A DNA stretch of 64,000 nt from Sialis fuliginosa (GCA_961205875.1 OY540810.1:12152001-12216000); one strand, 5' to 3'; shown: positions 34,331 to 45,596, numbered from the stretch's first letter. Notes: generated by a model not told the origin, from the sequence alone. Program-made: numbers and translations.

Positions 34331-34493
34331 GTCCCTCCATTTACGCGGATTCACTTATACGCTGTTGAAAAGGTTTGAAAAAAAAGGGTGGCAAGACAAA
34401 AAACAACATAATTGAGCAATTTCTATTGCTCCATTTACGCGGTTTTTTACGCGCTGTTTTCATGGAACCAATTAACCACGTAAATGGAGGGAT
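34331..34493. mobile_element. small TIR element with CCTCCATTTACGCGG ends, copy 2
   Basis: The left end is GTCCCTCCATTTACGCGG after TA and the right end CCACGTAAATGGAGGGAT before TA. The 163-bp element carries an extra internal TCCATTTACGCGG. Homologous to 15426-15532 and to a half at 2365-2405. Confidence 0.85.
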
Positions 34494-34854
34494 TATATAT
34501 TTATTTTATCAATATTTATTTTAATCAGCCGAAACTGGTTTCATTTAATTAAGGTTTTATGTATTTTTAAAAATTATTAGAAAGATAAAACTTATTTCAC
34601 TTTTTGCTACTGAAGTTAACTTATAAGCCATTTTATCTTAAGTTCATATTCTTACCCATCTCTTCTCTACATACATATGTACATATATTCATTGATACAA
34701 ATAAGATAAATCGATTTTCGTTTTCCATTGCATCAAAATGTGTCGTTATTTTCAATTTAAAACTTGACCCCCTCCTTCTCTGCTTTTTGATAACCTCTGT
34801 ACAAAAGACCTTAATCAATCTTCGTTTAGATTCGACTCGAAAATGAATACCGTA
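34494..34854. other. short unique stretch with overlapping open frames, no gene
   Basis: Two overlapping frames on opposite strands (34604-34846 plus, 34633-34890 minus) are open across AT-rich DNA. Neither shows a motif, and the minus frame runs from the TIR of the next element. I do not support either. Confidence 0.4.
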
Positions 34855-35860
34855 AGGTACTGGCACCAGTCTTGGACGCTTTAAAAGCAAATTATACTGT
34901 TTTTTGGGATCGGAACAAGTACCTCTTTATTAAATCAATTTAATTACCATTTTTTTTAAAATTATATAGCCTTATATACTGTTTATGTTTTTTCTCCAGT
35001 AATGGACAAAGTAAACCAGTAATGGGCACCCAGTGATGTACTACGTCCTACGACAAAAAAATTATTAAATAAATAATCGTAAAATTTGAAACAATTAATG
35101 TAAAGTAAATACTATGATAATATAATAATTAATAAATAGACTACACTAATAATTAATGTAATTTAAATGTCCGTCATTTTAATATCCATTGACCCAATGA
35201 TGGATTTATAATAAGGCACACTAGGGCATCACCACAAATGGGGCACCACAAAAAGAGATTACTTTTTTCCTATAGAAGTATTTCGCTTATTAGACTTCTA
35301 ATTAAAAATTATATGTTTACACAGGACTAATATCATTTATATGATCACTTCATTATGGTTTCAGCACTTTTTACTGATAAGAATTATAGTAAAAACTTAT
35401 TTGCAAATAAAAATAATAAATATAATACCAATAATAATAATAAATACTTGAGTATATTATGTAAAAGTTAAATTTCGCCTCAAGTCTAAAGCAAAGGAAC
35501 AAATGAACGTAGGCAGAGATGTTATACATACTATCCATGTACCACATACTAATTTTCTATTATATCTTCTACACAAAGTTCAAATTTATGCTTTTTTTAT
35601 GGGAAAAATAGCATACGTTGCTAGTCAATCAAAAAACAATTAAATATCTTGCCATTAGTAGGGCATCAAAAAGTTAAATTCGGAGCTGCATTGACCGATT
35701 ATCATCAAATTAAGCTATTTTACAATTAATTAAGTATCTATAGATTATGATTCAGCAATGGCAGTATGTAATCAAATATCAACAAATATTTCTAATTTAG
35801 TACATTTAATTAAACAAATGTCCAACACTGAGGTATTATCCAAGACTGGTGCCAGTACCT
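34855..35860 (-). mobile_element. AGGTACTGG-family element, complete, with nested hAT, minus
   Basis: It begins AGGTACTGGCACCAGTCTTG and ends CAAGACTGGTGCCAGTACCT, with TA on each side (34853-34854, 35861-35862). Without the hAT insertion (494 bp plus one 8-bp duplicate) the element is 504 bp, close to the 509 bp of the uninterrupted copy at 28915-29423. The TIRs are perfect for at least 20 bp, so this copy defines the family ends best. Confidence 0.92.
35195..35688. mobile_element. hAT non-autonomous element (CAATGATGGATTTA ends)
   Basis: An exact duplication, CATTGACC, lies at 35187-35194 and 35689-35696 within the host element, and removing the insert restores the family sequence. The ends CAATGATGGATTTATAA and TTAAATTCGGAGCTG are imperfect inverted repeats of the kind seen in hAT elements starting CAGTGGCGGATTTA. 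A GGGCATCA motif recurs near both ends. It is 494 bp with no coding frame. Confidence 0.88.
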
Positions 35861-35862
35861 TA

Positions 35863-37488
35863 TGCAGCATATATGAAACGTCGCGATTCACGAAGGTCGG
35901 AATGGACAAAGCAATGTAAAAGATTGATAATCTATTTCTATATACACTGATCCAGAGAGCCCTGTACTGTGTGTCAAAGATGTTGGTGGGAGGAGGTGCG
36001 AGGTGAAGGGGGCAGGTGAGATATTTCGCTGATCAAAATAATATCAGGTGGAAGCTAGAGATCTTATCTTTACAAAGCACAGTTCATATAATAAATGACA
36101 TTGGACCAAGGACGTGATGTATATAAGTGTACAGTACTGTATTAAGTTATATTTGTTGTGATTTATTTATTATGTTTTTATAAACATTTATATGTAATCT
36201 TATAATATTTGTAAAGATTTCGGTTACCTTCGGCCAAATTAGATTTTTTTTCTACTTATTTATTATGTTCCTAAACCCAAATACAAAAATAACTTTGTTC
36301 AAAAAAATATTTATTTAATTTAAATTTTTGCTTTTATTATTCTAAATCTCAACTCTGCAAACATGCAAAAAACTATATCAGCTAAAAAATAAATAGTTTT
36401 TCTTTCTTTAGCATATTTATTCCTTCGGTTTCGGTCAAATAAATGACCGTAAGTCGGACACTAGTTTTATCCTTTTTACTTTTTTTATGTACGTGTATTT
36501 TAATTTTTTTTAAATATAGTATTTTACCCCGTTTACCCACCCCTCTGTATTACGCCCATGTTTATGTGTAGTTTGCTTTTTATAAAATAAACAAATCATC
36601 AAATATTTAATTTATTTTTATAGTCAGTAAATCTATTAACATAATATAAAGATCAAATTCATTCATCATGAAAATAATTAATTTTATTTAATCAGTTCAA
36701 AACAGATCACATATAAAAAATACGTAGTAAAAATTAATAACTACAGTATATTTATTAATGCAGCTAGTACATATGCATAAATTAACAATACAAACATATA
36801 ACATATAAGTTATATGTTATATGATATAACATATAACAGACAATGTTTGCTGAAAATATTAGACCATACTTATCTGCACAATAAAATGTACTGCAGTGTG
36901 TTTACAACATTGGTACTACTGCACAAATAACAATGTAATAGATTACGGACCTGTATATACATATTTCAACGTGTGTGTGAGTGTGTTTGTGAATTATATT
37001 ATACATATATAGTAGTATAGGTAGCTAGTGAATTTGGTACAAATTTTTAGATAAAATATAAAATAAAATTCATTGCAAAAATAACCACGTAAGAATTTAT
37101 TAATGATAATTAAATTTAATAGTTTTTGAAATCGGTTTTATTTCTTTCATTCTTAAAAAGTTTTTTATTGGCTTGGCTCTAACTTCAAAAACTGTTAAAT
37201 TTAATAGTATAGTCAAAATAATTCAAAAAACATGTCTACAAAATTTACAAATTATATTATACTAATTGTTACCCACGACCATGGTATGTAAAGTGTAAGG
37301 TAGCTTCAGTAGTTCGCCGCGAGAGAAGTAAATACGTCATCTGATATGCCCAAATTTGAGGAAGGGAAATGATGTACCAAATCATAATAAATGTAGTCTT
37401 GTAACTTGGCGCGAGAAGTGGAAAATACGTCACCTAGGTTGCCCAAGCCAATTGTTTAAAAGCTACTGAGGCAACATGTGTATTTACT
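35863..37488. other. AT-rich region with palindromes, no gene
   Basis: No gene is supported. A nested palindrome of TATAACATATAA units lies at about 36790-36835. An inverted pair of AGTTTTTGAAATCGGT-type tails lies at 37112-37205. Around 37310-37440, two loosely similar pieces carrying AATACGTCA.CT and TGCCCAA suggest a worn tandem duplication. Confidence 0.4.
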
Positions 37489-37775
37489 AACCTTGTCCGC
37501 GACTTCGTTCGCGTGGAATTTAAATTAGGTAGGAGCTGTCAGAAAGGAGAAAATCAACTTGACATAAGCCCCATAAAAAGAAGGTTAGGTTATACAGATT
37601 TTTGTTATGATAGCTGATAAAACAGTTCGCGAGAACAAATGTCACACCCCCATTTTTTTTATCTAATAAATTTTTGGAATACAAAGTAGCATATATCCTT
37701 ACTCAGGATGCAAACTATCTCTCTGCCAAATTTCATCAAGCTCGGTTTAGCGGTTTAGCCGTGAAATTTGTTAAC
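37489..37775 (-). mobile_element. Helitron-like repeat, minus
   Basis: Reversed copy of 46213-46510: CCGCGACTTCGTTCGCGTGG near the start (reversed 3' hairpin), then ATACAGATTTTTGTTATGAT, GATGCAAACTATCTCTCTGC, TTTCATCAAGCTCGGTTTAG, and GTTTAGCCGTGAAA. The very 5' end is worn. The CTAG terminus itself is replaced by CTTG. Confidence 0.65.
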
Positions 37776-38407
37776 TGTTCAATATTTAACAAAATAATGT
37801 AGTAAAGAATTGTGTAGAATTAAAAGATCTACAATAAATCCAGCGACACCATATGTCTAACTTTTATATTTAAGCCACAATGACTGCTTTTATGTTACAA
37901 AGAAAATTTAAAATATTTGGGTTTTGTTTAAATGGACTTATGACCTGCAAAACATTAATCCTTATCGAAATAAATTATTTCATCGTCATAAGTACTTAAT
38001 GTAGACATAATTTTCCCTTTACAACATTCAATTTGGTCGTATAGTTTAGAAAATATATTAAAATATACATACGGGAACATATTATTCACGCGATGAGAAC
38101 CCGTGTCGCGGCGTGCGGTAAGTAGGGAGCGTACCGTATAGCCGCGGGGCAGGGAGAATGATCACAGGTCGGTATTATTTTGATTGTCAATTGTTTATTT
38201 TATTTTCAATTTTTAAATTTAAATAGAACAAAAATTATTTTTATTTTTTGTTCTGATTCGTTTTTGTTAGGTAGGTAATTTAAATGTTGTTTGGTTTTTA
38301 TTACAATAATAACTAATCGTGTGTGTACTTAATTCAACTATATTTTTTTTAAATCCTAAACAATAATTCCGTAGTCCACGCGAGCGAAGCCGCGCAGGCC
38401 CAGCTAG
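37776..38407 (+). mobile_element. GC-rich block ending in a Helitron-like 3' end
   Basis: The segment ends AATCCTAAACAATAATTCCG, CGAGCGAAGCCGCG, and CAGCTAG followed by T, matching the 3' end at 10664-10723. Its 5' end was not found. A GC-rich block at 38090-38165 (GTGTCGCGGCGTGCG) stands out, with GTAAGTAG after it as a donor-like match. It may be captured sequence or an unrelated island. Confidence 0.4.
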
Positions 38408-38741
38408 TAAACTAATATAATGTCAGAGAATAAATAAAAATATTAGTCGCGTTAAAAGTTTCTTATGCTATAAATTAAATAAATTGTTAATAAAAATATC
38501 TAAATCTTCGACACATAAACCGTCGCAATATTAGTTCTCTAAACTCATTGCCCAATCAAATCCTTCCGAGCTTAAATCTTACTTGTGTCATTTTTAATAC
38601 AACGAAATTTAATTTATAGTTCTAATGCCATGTTATTAAGTGTTGTTGGTAACTTAACTATGATTAAGGCTCTTTCACACGAACGTGTTTTATAAAATTA
38701 TATTTTGATATAACGGCAAACACAACACAAAAGAGTAATTA

Positions 38742-39460
38742 TACTGGCACCAGTTATGGATCATACTCCGGTGTTGAACACTTGTTTAATTAAATGTAAT
38801 AAATTATAAATATTTGCTGATATTTAATTACTGCCATTACTGAATCATAATCTATAGATGCAGTTAACTCTAAAAAAAGTTTAATTTGATGACAATCTGC
38901 CAATGGGTGTCAGAATGATGGGCATTTAAACTAATTAAATCAATAAAATAAAATGAAATGATTAGTTTAATACTTTATCTAGTGCTTAATCGAAACTTTT
39001 TTTTAAACTAAGCAAAATGTCGCCCCCTGAAAGTTGTTTACGAATTTTAAGGAAAAAAAGCGCTCGTTTATTGTTTATAAAAAAAAGTTTTTACCAAAAA
39101 AAATTTTTCGATTAAGAACTAGTTTTTTATGCTTAGAATATGCAGTATAAATTTCATTTAAATCCGTCGAGTGGTTTTAAAATATATTGCTCACAAATGC
39201 ATTTAAAGTTTCACATTTAAATTATAGTAAAGATTCAAATATATTTATTTATACGAATACAATTTATTAATTTACATATATATATCTCTAAAACTATCCA
39301 TTGGATCATTTTGAAATTTTCACAGAATATTTTCAAATATTATATTTCATGAAATTGGAAAAAAAATAATTGATTTTTTTTAAATCTGACTAGACCTAAC
39401 CCCTTAATAAAGAGATACTTGTTTTATCACTAACATAAGTTCATGAGAAATTATCGATAT
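38742..39460 (+). mobile_element. AGGTACTGG-family element, two pieces
   Basis: The left half (38742-38945) has TACTGGCACCAG, ATCATACTCCGGTGTTGAAC and TTAATTTGATGACAATC. The right piece (39404-39460) has AATAAAGAGATACTTG and AACATAAGTTCATGAG. Between them is unrelated AT-rich DNA with an inverted TTAATCGAAA / TTTTCGATTAA pair. No duplication flanks the insert, so deletion and replacement are as likely as insertion. Confidence 0.5.
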
Positions 39461-39884
39461 TTACAAAAATAGTCAAGCAATAAAAACATAAAACGGTTTA
39501 AATCAGTTCGTGTAGAACATCACACAAACAATAAAACTATTTTTATTGTCGCATTGAGCCGAACCGGGTTCCGATATTTAATTACACCATTCGATCGTGT
39601 GCGATTGAACGTTTATTACGGTAATCCCGTACCCGGCACCGTCTGCGGTAAACCACCAAACGGGGATTAATTGTTGCCCAATGTAAATGTACTCATACAC
39701 TTTACATATGTATATTGTGTGTATTTATAAACATAGCTTTATCGAACGTGAAATGAGCGTAAAAAATATTGATTTTTTAAATACGTTTGTTTTCACCTAG
39801 ATATTTAACCAGTTATCAACCGAATTTAAGACGAATGTTAAGTTTTTATCGAATTTTGAGGCTTCCGCGGTGATCTGAATATGG
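39461..39884. other. GC-richer unique block, no gene
   Basis: The stretch 39545-39670 is relatively GC-rich (GTACCCGGCACCGTCTGCGG) and has no relative elsewhere in the window. No frame or RNA gene is recognised. It might be a conserved non-coding element or an eroded insertion. Confidence 0.3.
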
Positions 39885-40034
39885 ATCCTGGCTTCTGGGT
39901 GTAAGCTGCGTCAATTTGGTCGTGTTATCGGCCAACGTTTCGTCACACGTTGCGGTGGATATATTCTTTTTAGAAGAGCCCTGAAGATGTTCACTACAAT
40001 GTGTGACGAAACGTTGGCCGATAACACGACCAAA
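39885..40034. mobile_element. inverted pair of CGAAACGTTGG repeats (Penelope-like)
   Basis: TTGGTCGTGTTATCGGCCAA, then CGTTTCGTCACAC (39916-39948), is matched in reverse at 40001-40033, a 33-bp inverted pair. The plus unit is preceded by CCCTGAAGATG. One-sided relatives are at 49485-49575 (plus) and 59458-59508 (minus). CTGAAGA ... CGAAAC resembles a hammerhead core, and Penelope-like elements are known to carry such motifs. No reverse transcriptase is present. Confidence 0.5.
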
Positions 40035-41591
40035 ATATCTGTTTTTGTTTGGTACATGAAGAAATTATTTAAATTTAATAATAATCAAATGGGAGGAGCC
40101 TAGTAAGTTTATGATAAGCGAATTTGAATGAAAACTGGTCGACCACTTCTGCATGCGACTCTACAGTGTATATATTACGTGATTTAAGAAGTACACGAAA
40201 CAATGAATTATTAAGTATTTTAATTAACATTAAATCACAATGGAAATAAATAGGTTAGTAAGAAAATCGCCGACACTTTATGAAACTATAAATTGTTACC
40301 AGTAAATATATAGTAAGTAATATTTGTTTGTATGTTTATGAATGCATACAGTTCTGCTTTATATTGGACATAAAACAGCTGTAAAAAAATAATGAATGAT
40401 TTTTATTATTTATGTTCATTTCATATTGAATACTCAATAGCAATTTTGATTTGCACGGATTTTTTTATTGTTGAGAATCTCATATGATACATACGTACGT
40501 GTAACCAGGGACGTATTTACGTAGGGGCTTAAAAGGCACATGCCTTGGGCAGAAAATTCTTAGGGGCGGCAATTCCTGATATTCTTCGATTTGAGAATAG
40601 AAGCAGGGTGAGTCCAGACTAACCGCTAATTTTACTGACTTTTTTTTATTTTTTGTGTAAAAAGTTCACTTCTTGATAAATTGACGCGTAAATGGTAAGA
40701 AACAATAAGAAAGAACACCTTTTTCATTATTATATATTATTTTAAAAATCATTTAACATTATACAACTCCAAGCAATGAAGTAAAAATATCTATATTAAT
40801 TGTGTGTAACACCCGTTCAGTTATCAAAAATCATTAAAAATATATAAACATATACAATCTAGCTTTATTTTTATGTTTACATCTACATATATTAATAAAG
40901 TCACAGTATACAAAAAAACACATAAATGGAAAAATAGATTTTGCAGACTTACCTGACTTAATAACTTAGCTTAAATAGCCTTCCGAAATTTGTAACACCC
41001 ATTACAGGAACTTATGAGTATTTTACAAATCTAATAATAAGTGTGCAAAATTATCCTTTTAACATAGTGAAGTTAATAAAAAAATCAGTTTCTTTTCAGA
41101 TATTTTTCATATTATAAATTTATATTAATATCAAAAATATCGTTTTGATTAGCATAAACTTATAAAATCCATTCCATGGATTCGCTCGTGTTTACCTGCT
41201 ACAAAATTTGAAACATATGTTATATTAAAATATTGAATTTATTGAAGTTGTACTTTTTTAGGCGCACCGCGACAGATTTTTAGATGGGCATTTTAACGAA
41301 TGAGTGGTGATCGTGTTCGATGTAATGCTCGGAAATATTCGGGTATACTTGTTTTTGTTGTGAAGTTAGCTGACTGAGTAGTCATCGATAAGAATAAAAA
41401 TAATAATCATCTCTTATAGATACTGACACCCCCATGCTGTAATAGTTATCTGGAACACCCGGTATGTACTTGTGAGAACGAGACAGTAAATTAAGTTCAT
41501 TTTGTGAATAACAGTAAAAAGTGGAAGTTATAGTAAAACTTCGAACATTTGAAAGACAATTTAAAAAAAAACAGAGCGTCCAATTTAAATG
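40035..41591. other. AT-rich region, no gene
   Basis: No gene is supported. A hAT-like left end, CAGGGACGTATTTACG, stands near 40507 without a partner. Nothing else is recognised. Confidence 0.4.
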
Positions 41592-41599
41592 ACGTAGTG

Positions 41600-41800
41600 C
41601 AGCGGTTCTTAAACTTATATGGTGTAAGAACCCCCTTTTGAACTATTATTTTTCAGAGAACCCCCTCCCCAGGATAGAAAAACGAAGAAGGTCGTTAGAT
41701 ACTTATATACTTTAATTTATGTCAAACATGTTTCACGGACCCTCGGCAAAAGTTTAGCGGGCCCCCGGGGGTCCGCGGACTCCTAGTTTAAGAACCACTC
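41600..41800. mobile_element. hAT non-autonomous element (CAGCGGTTCTTAAACT ends)
   Basis: The ends are CAGCGGTTCTTAAACTTA and TAGTTTAAGAACCACTC, with an exact 8-bp duplication ACGTAGTG at 41592-41599 and 41801-41808. The 201-bp element has an inner GC-rich block with GGGCCCCCGGGGGTCC. A collapsed relative lies at 16274-16322. Confidence 0.95.
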
Positions 41801-41808
41801 ACGTAGTG

Positions 41809-42330
41809 ACTTCTGATTTGCCACCAGAGGTATCTAGGGTTGTAAAAATTGATAAATGTTTAAAATATTTTATGTTAATTTTTCGTAGTTTTTTTTTAAT
41901 AACGCCAAAGAAGTAAAACTTCTAACGCGTGTACATAAGTACACATTACACATACCCATTTTTTAAATAAAAATTTTTAATATAATTTGGATGTTTATAA
42001 TTCATATCAGCGCACGCCACTGTACTTTTATATAGGTATGTTTGTTTATTTTAACACTGAACACTCAAATTATCCGTGAAGTAGCTAAATTTCGCGCCAG
42101 GTAAGTTTCTGTCTCATGTCAAATTTATTTTATTTACAACTGAAGCTATCGACGATGTTTCTCTATTAAATTATTTACATATATAACTAATTATAGTTAG
42201 TGTTTACATTAACCGAACTGGTTAATTTTGATAAGATCCATGCTTTTCTTCGGTAAAGAAATTTTTATTTTTTAATGTACATTTTTCTTAACATATACAT
42301 AATTTTTTATATAAACTTATACTTATTATA
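41809..42330. other. AT-rich region, no gene
   Basis: Nothing coding or repeated is recognised. Confidence 0.35.
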
Positions 42331-42450
42331 AAGAAAGCAAGTTTGTCTGTGTGTATGGTGGTAAGAAGGGGGGGGGGGGATCTTGAAAACTACTGAACCG
42401 ATTTTGATGAAATTTGCACCGTTAGTATAAAATACATATTATCACGTTAT
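42331..42450 (+). mobile_element. Helitron-like 5' fragment
   Basis: TTATTATAAAGAAAGCAAG, GTTTGTCTGTGTG, and CTACTGAACCGATTTTGATG follow the order of 5' portions of insect Helitron-like repeats. A G tract (42367-42379) is inserted. No 3' end is seen. Confidence 0.45.
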
Positions 42451-42535
42451 CACTGAAAAGAGCTGAGAGTAAAAAGAATTTACTTCAGTGTTATTAAAAT
42501 TAAAAGAGAAACACATACTTACCTAGAGATACTCA

Positions 42536-42770
42536 TAATAAGAGTTCTGACAGCTCGAATCGATTTGTGACTGATTATATTATAGTAGCCAAGTCTCACT
42601 CACAACCGTATTTTCTGGTTTTATCAATCAATATCATTAAATATATTTCATATTATTACATTGCCTCCAATTTAATTGTGCTTGCTAAAAATAATACATA
42701 AATGAATTTTTGAATAAATCCGGTTTGGCTAAAAATGGCGACGTTGTCATAATTCTTACTGAAGTATCTC
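42536..42770. mobile_element. TA-flanked TIR element (GAGATACTC ends), copy 1
   Basis: It begins GAGATACTCATAATAAGAG and ends CTTACTGAAGTATCTC, with TA on both sides (42534-42535, 42771-42772). The interior has TGACAGCTCGAATCGATT, AGCCAAGTCTCACTCACA, and AATGGCGACGTTGTCATAA. It is 235 bp, against 236 bp for copy 2, which lies reversed at 52927-53162. A fragment is at 14622-14700. Confidence 0.9.
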
Positions 42771-42772
42771 TA

Positions 42773-43048
42773 AAGCTAGCAAAACTTTCAAACTAAGTAT
42801 CAAACATATGATAGTTCTCTTGGAGTTTTTGACAGATAGTTGCATGCGTAGTAAATAAAAACAAAGGTATGTAAAGTATATTTACTAAAGTGTATTTATT
42901 AACCTTGAGTAAAAACGGTAAAAACCAACTTACTATGCACCATACTTTCTGTCCAAAACTCCAAGAGAACTGTCATATAAGTTTGATACCCCGTTTGAAA
43001 GTGCTGGCAAGCTAGCAATTTTTTCTAGCTAGTCTGTAATACCGGACA
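42773..43048 (+). mobile_element. TGTCCGGTATTA-family foldback, left end lost
   Basis: The right end reads GTCTGTAATACCGGACA. The body is foldback: GTTCTCTTGGAGTTTTTGAC and, in reverse, CCAAAACTCCAAGAGAAC. It matches the complete element at 54821-55147, but its first dozen bases are missing where the GAGATACTC element adjoins it. Confidence 0.75.
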
Positions 43049-43782
43049 TAAATGTATCTACTCAAATAGAACTTTAAATATTAATTTCTCTATCAACTGA
43101 GAGTTAATAGAGAAATGAATATTTTTGATTATTTTTCACATTAAATCTAGAAGAAACCTTCTATAAAAAAATACTTTGATAAAAAAACACATCCATCTAT
43201 TATAAATGTTTCCAAGTTTGATTCATCATCAAAATTTACCCATAATTCTTTGAACCTATTTGTAAAAAGCAATAATTCATGTGTAATATTTTAATAGAAC
43301 GTTAACTTTTTACCTCCCAACCCTAGGTGGCATTTAAGAGGTTTTAACTAGGGGGTTCTATATTATTTGTCACTCCTGAATAGGGTGAGATAAAATACTG
43401 TTTTATTTAATTCTTTTGTATCAATTTGTACGTCTATACTTATGTTGAAAGGGAAAATAAATTTGTTTTCGTTTTCTATTGAAAACATTTTTTTTCTTTC
43501 ACAAAGCATTTATAAAACATGTAATTTAAAATATAATAACATAAATGAAAACAAATCAATATGTTGTAACAAAAAATTCACTTTTATCCCATAATGCAGT
43601 AACGAACCCTATCTTTTTTTCCTGAAAATGATTAATTTATTAATTCTAAAGTTATAAAATAAAAAACTATTATTACTTTGTATATTTTTACTTTTATTTT
43701 TTTATTATTATTATTTACTTTTTTTTATTCAATATATCTTTAATTTTTCTTGTTAATTTCATATATTTTTATTATAAAACCA
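43049..43782. other. AT-rich region, no gene
   Basis: Nothing coding is seen. A short direct phrase around 43083-43120 (TAATTTCTCTATCAACTGAG / AGTTAATAGAGAAATGAA) forms a small hairpin. Confidence 0.4.
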
Positions 43783-43882
43783 GCGGACCCATCTAGGCTT
43801 CGCACGGGAGTTAATATTTCACCCTCTGTCACGTAAAGAGGGTTGTAATTGTTGTTTTAGCTGACACGGCAAACGTTGCGGA
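43783..43882 (-). mobile_element. Helitron-like 3' fragment, minus
   Basis: Reversed, it reads CAACGTTTGCCGTGTCAG, then CTAAAACAACAATTACAACC, and closes with CGTGCGAAGCCTAGATGG. It shares the first part with 22140-22187 and adds a GC-rich tail that probably represents the true 3' end. Confidence 0.5.
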
Positions 43883-43883
43883 C

Positions 43884-44014
43884 TTTGGTAATTAAATTGA
43901 TTTAATAAAGAGGTACTTGTTTTATTAGTAACATTAGTTTATGAGAATTATAAAAAAGAAGCCCATCAATCTCAAAAAATGTATACCTTGCTCTTAAAGC
44001 GTTCAAGACTGGTG
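43884..44014 (+). mobile_element. AGGTACTGG-family element, right fragment
   Basis: It matches the last 130 bp of 28915-29423, from TTTGGTAATTAAATTG to CAAGACTGGTGC. The terminal CAGTACCT is missing. Confidence 0.65.
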
Positions 44015-44496
44015 CTTAAATATTTATTGATGTAATTATTTGTTTGTAAGTTTCTCCCTTGAAAATTTTACAGCGGACGCCTCTGATTTTAAAATAAATT
44101 AAAAAAGATAAATAAATATATCGCATTGTTAGAAAAAACCATTAAAGCCATATCCGCCATTTGGTGTAATATAAGTTCTCCACGCCTTCCACGATCTATA
44201 TTACTTATTATTGTAATACATAAATCAAAATTGTTTTAATTATCACATACTTTAGTAATTAGTAGGCGTCAGATATTTTAATTTAATTATCTGTCGATTC
44301 TGAGCCGCGGCGGAAGTGTGTCAGGCCTGTCAAGGTATAATGCGTTTGAAAATATTCAAAATTGACTGACAAAAAGTGCCAGAGCTGGGTAGACCGAACC
44401 AAACGCACTAAAATTATAATTAATTGAACAAGTTGACATGACTTGTACACTGATAATAAAATACGTCTGGTTTGATTTTTATCATAAACTATACAG

Positions 44497-44573
44497 CGCA
44501 TCGAACCCAGTATTACCCGCGGGGATAAAAATTTCATCTGTAATAAACCTATTAAACATTGTTTTCATTTATC
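44497..44573 (-). mobile_element. Helitron-like 3' fragment, minus
   Basis: GCGCATCGAACCCAGTATTA, CCCGCGGGGATAAAAATTTC, and TGTAATAAACCTATTAAAC match the reversed 3' part of the family at 47780-48045. The frame 44283-44537 on the minus strand overlaps it and is chance. Confidence 0.6.
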
Positions 44574-44579
44574 GCTACC

Positions 44580-44905
44580 CATGTAGGAAATTACAAAGGG
44601 GCCACGGTTGAGATAAGCTTGCCAACACTGGGCCAAAATACAAATGATAACTTCGTTCAAGACTCGACCAAGGCTTGTTGACCAATATAGTACCAAAGTT
44701 GGCCCAGAGTCTCGTCTATACAAAATAACAAAAGGTAACTAATAGGTGACTGAAACTCGATATCTGAAGGTTGGCCCAATCTTGGGTAAATAATAGTTAA
44801 CCCGAAGCTCGGTATCTGAAGGTTGGTCTAAACTGGGACCAATATCGAAATAGCAACATTTGGCAATTCAATATTTTGCCAAGCTTGGGCGGTTTCTCTA
44901 TACAG
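44580..44905 (+). repeat. degenerate tandem repeat with TTGGCCCA/CTGGGCC motifs
   Basis: CTCGATATCTGAAGGTTGGC at about 44757 recurs as CTCGGTATCTGAAGGTTGGT at about 44808. Looser units with CCAACACTGGGCCAA, CAAAGTTGGCCCAGAG and GCCAAGCTTGGGC surround them. The spacing of the clear pair is about 51-57 bp. The motif TTGG(C/T)CCA is partly palindromic. No family is recognised. Confidence 0.6.
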
Positions 44906-44915
44906 CATCTACGTA

Positions 44916-45551
44916 AATAGGTGTCCAACCTTTTGAACCTTTTGGGCCGCATAGCATAAACTCAGTCTACCAAGGGCCGCACATGACCCCCCCCCTTCAC
45001 TCCACCCGAAATATTCAGTGTTCTAAAAAACGTGTTTTGAGAAAACATCAGTTCAAAATACCTTTAAAAAATTTTACTCAATGTATTTATCCCCCTCCCC
45101 CATCCGATTTTTTTACTACGCTACTGGAATCTGACTATGGACTTCGAAGATACGTCACTCAAAAGAGTGAAATAAAAAAATTAATTTTAAGAAAAAAATA
45201 AAATGACTTAAAAAAACTAAAAACACTGAAACATATACTTATAATTAAAAACAGTTTTTGAAATCGGTGCCAAGCCAATAAAAAACTTTTTAATGAAGAA
45301 AAAAGAAAATTTTGTTTATTTTTTAAGTTTTGAAAGCTAAATCTGCCAACTAATTAGGATCTTCCAAATAAGGTACCTCTAGTTTTTCTTTTTGATTCTA
45401 AAAACATTGTATTTTATTTTTTAAATCGTAGAATCCTTTTAGCGTTGTGTTATGTGTTATATTCATTATTTTATTATTATAAGATTTTTTTTAATTATCC
45501 GATGAGGGTCGTACCAAAGATACTCGCGGGCCGCGGGTTGGACAAGCTTGG
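44916..45551. mobile_element. hAT-like element (GTGTCCAACC ... GGTTGGACA ends)
   Basis: The left end has GGTGTCCAACCTTTTG and GGGCCGCATAGC. The right end has GGGCCGCGGGTTGGACAAG. Flanking TCTACGTA (44908-44915) and TCTACATA (45552-45559) match at 7 of 8 bases, supporting hAT, although exact end positions are uncertain by a few bases. A CAGTTTTTGAAATCGGTGCC tail fragment lies inside at 45240-45300. The 72-codon frame at 44983-45201 is chance. Confidence 0.6.
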
Positions 45552-45596
45552 TCTACATAACTATTAAGTTTTATATAATGGTATGGAATACTCAGG

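Noticed and set aside
34633-34890. 85-codon minus-strand frame opposite an 80-codon plus-strand frame
   Set aside because: Its start lies in the TIR of the AGGTACTGG element, and neither frame resembles a known protein.
44283-44537. 84-codon minus-strand frame
   Set aside because: Partly inside a Helitron-like 3' fragment, no recognisable motif.
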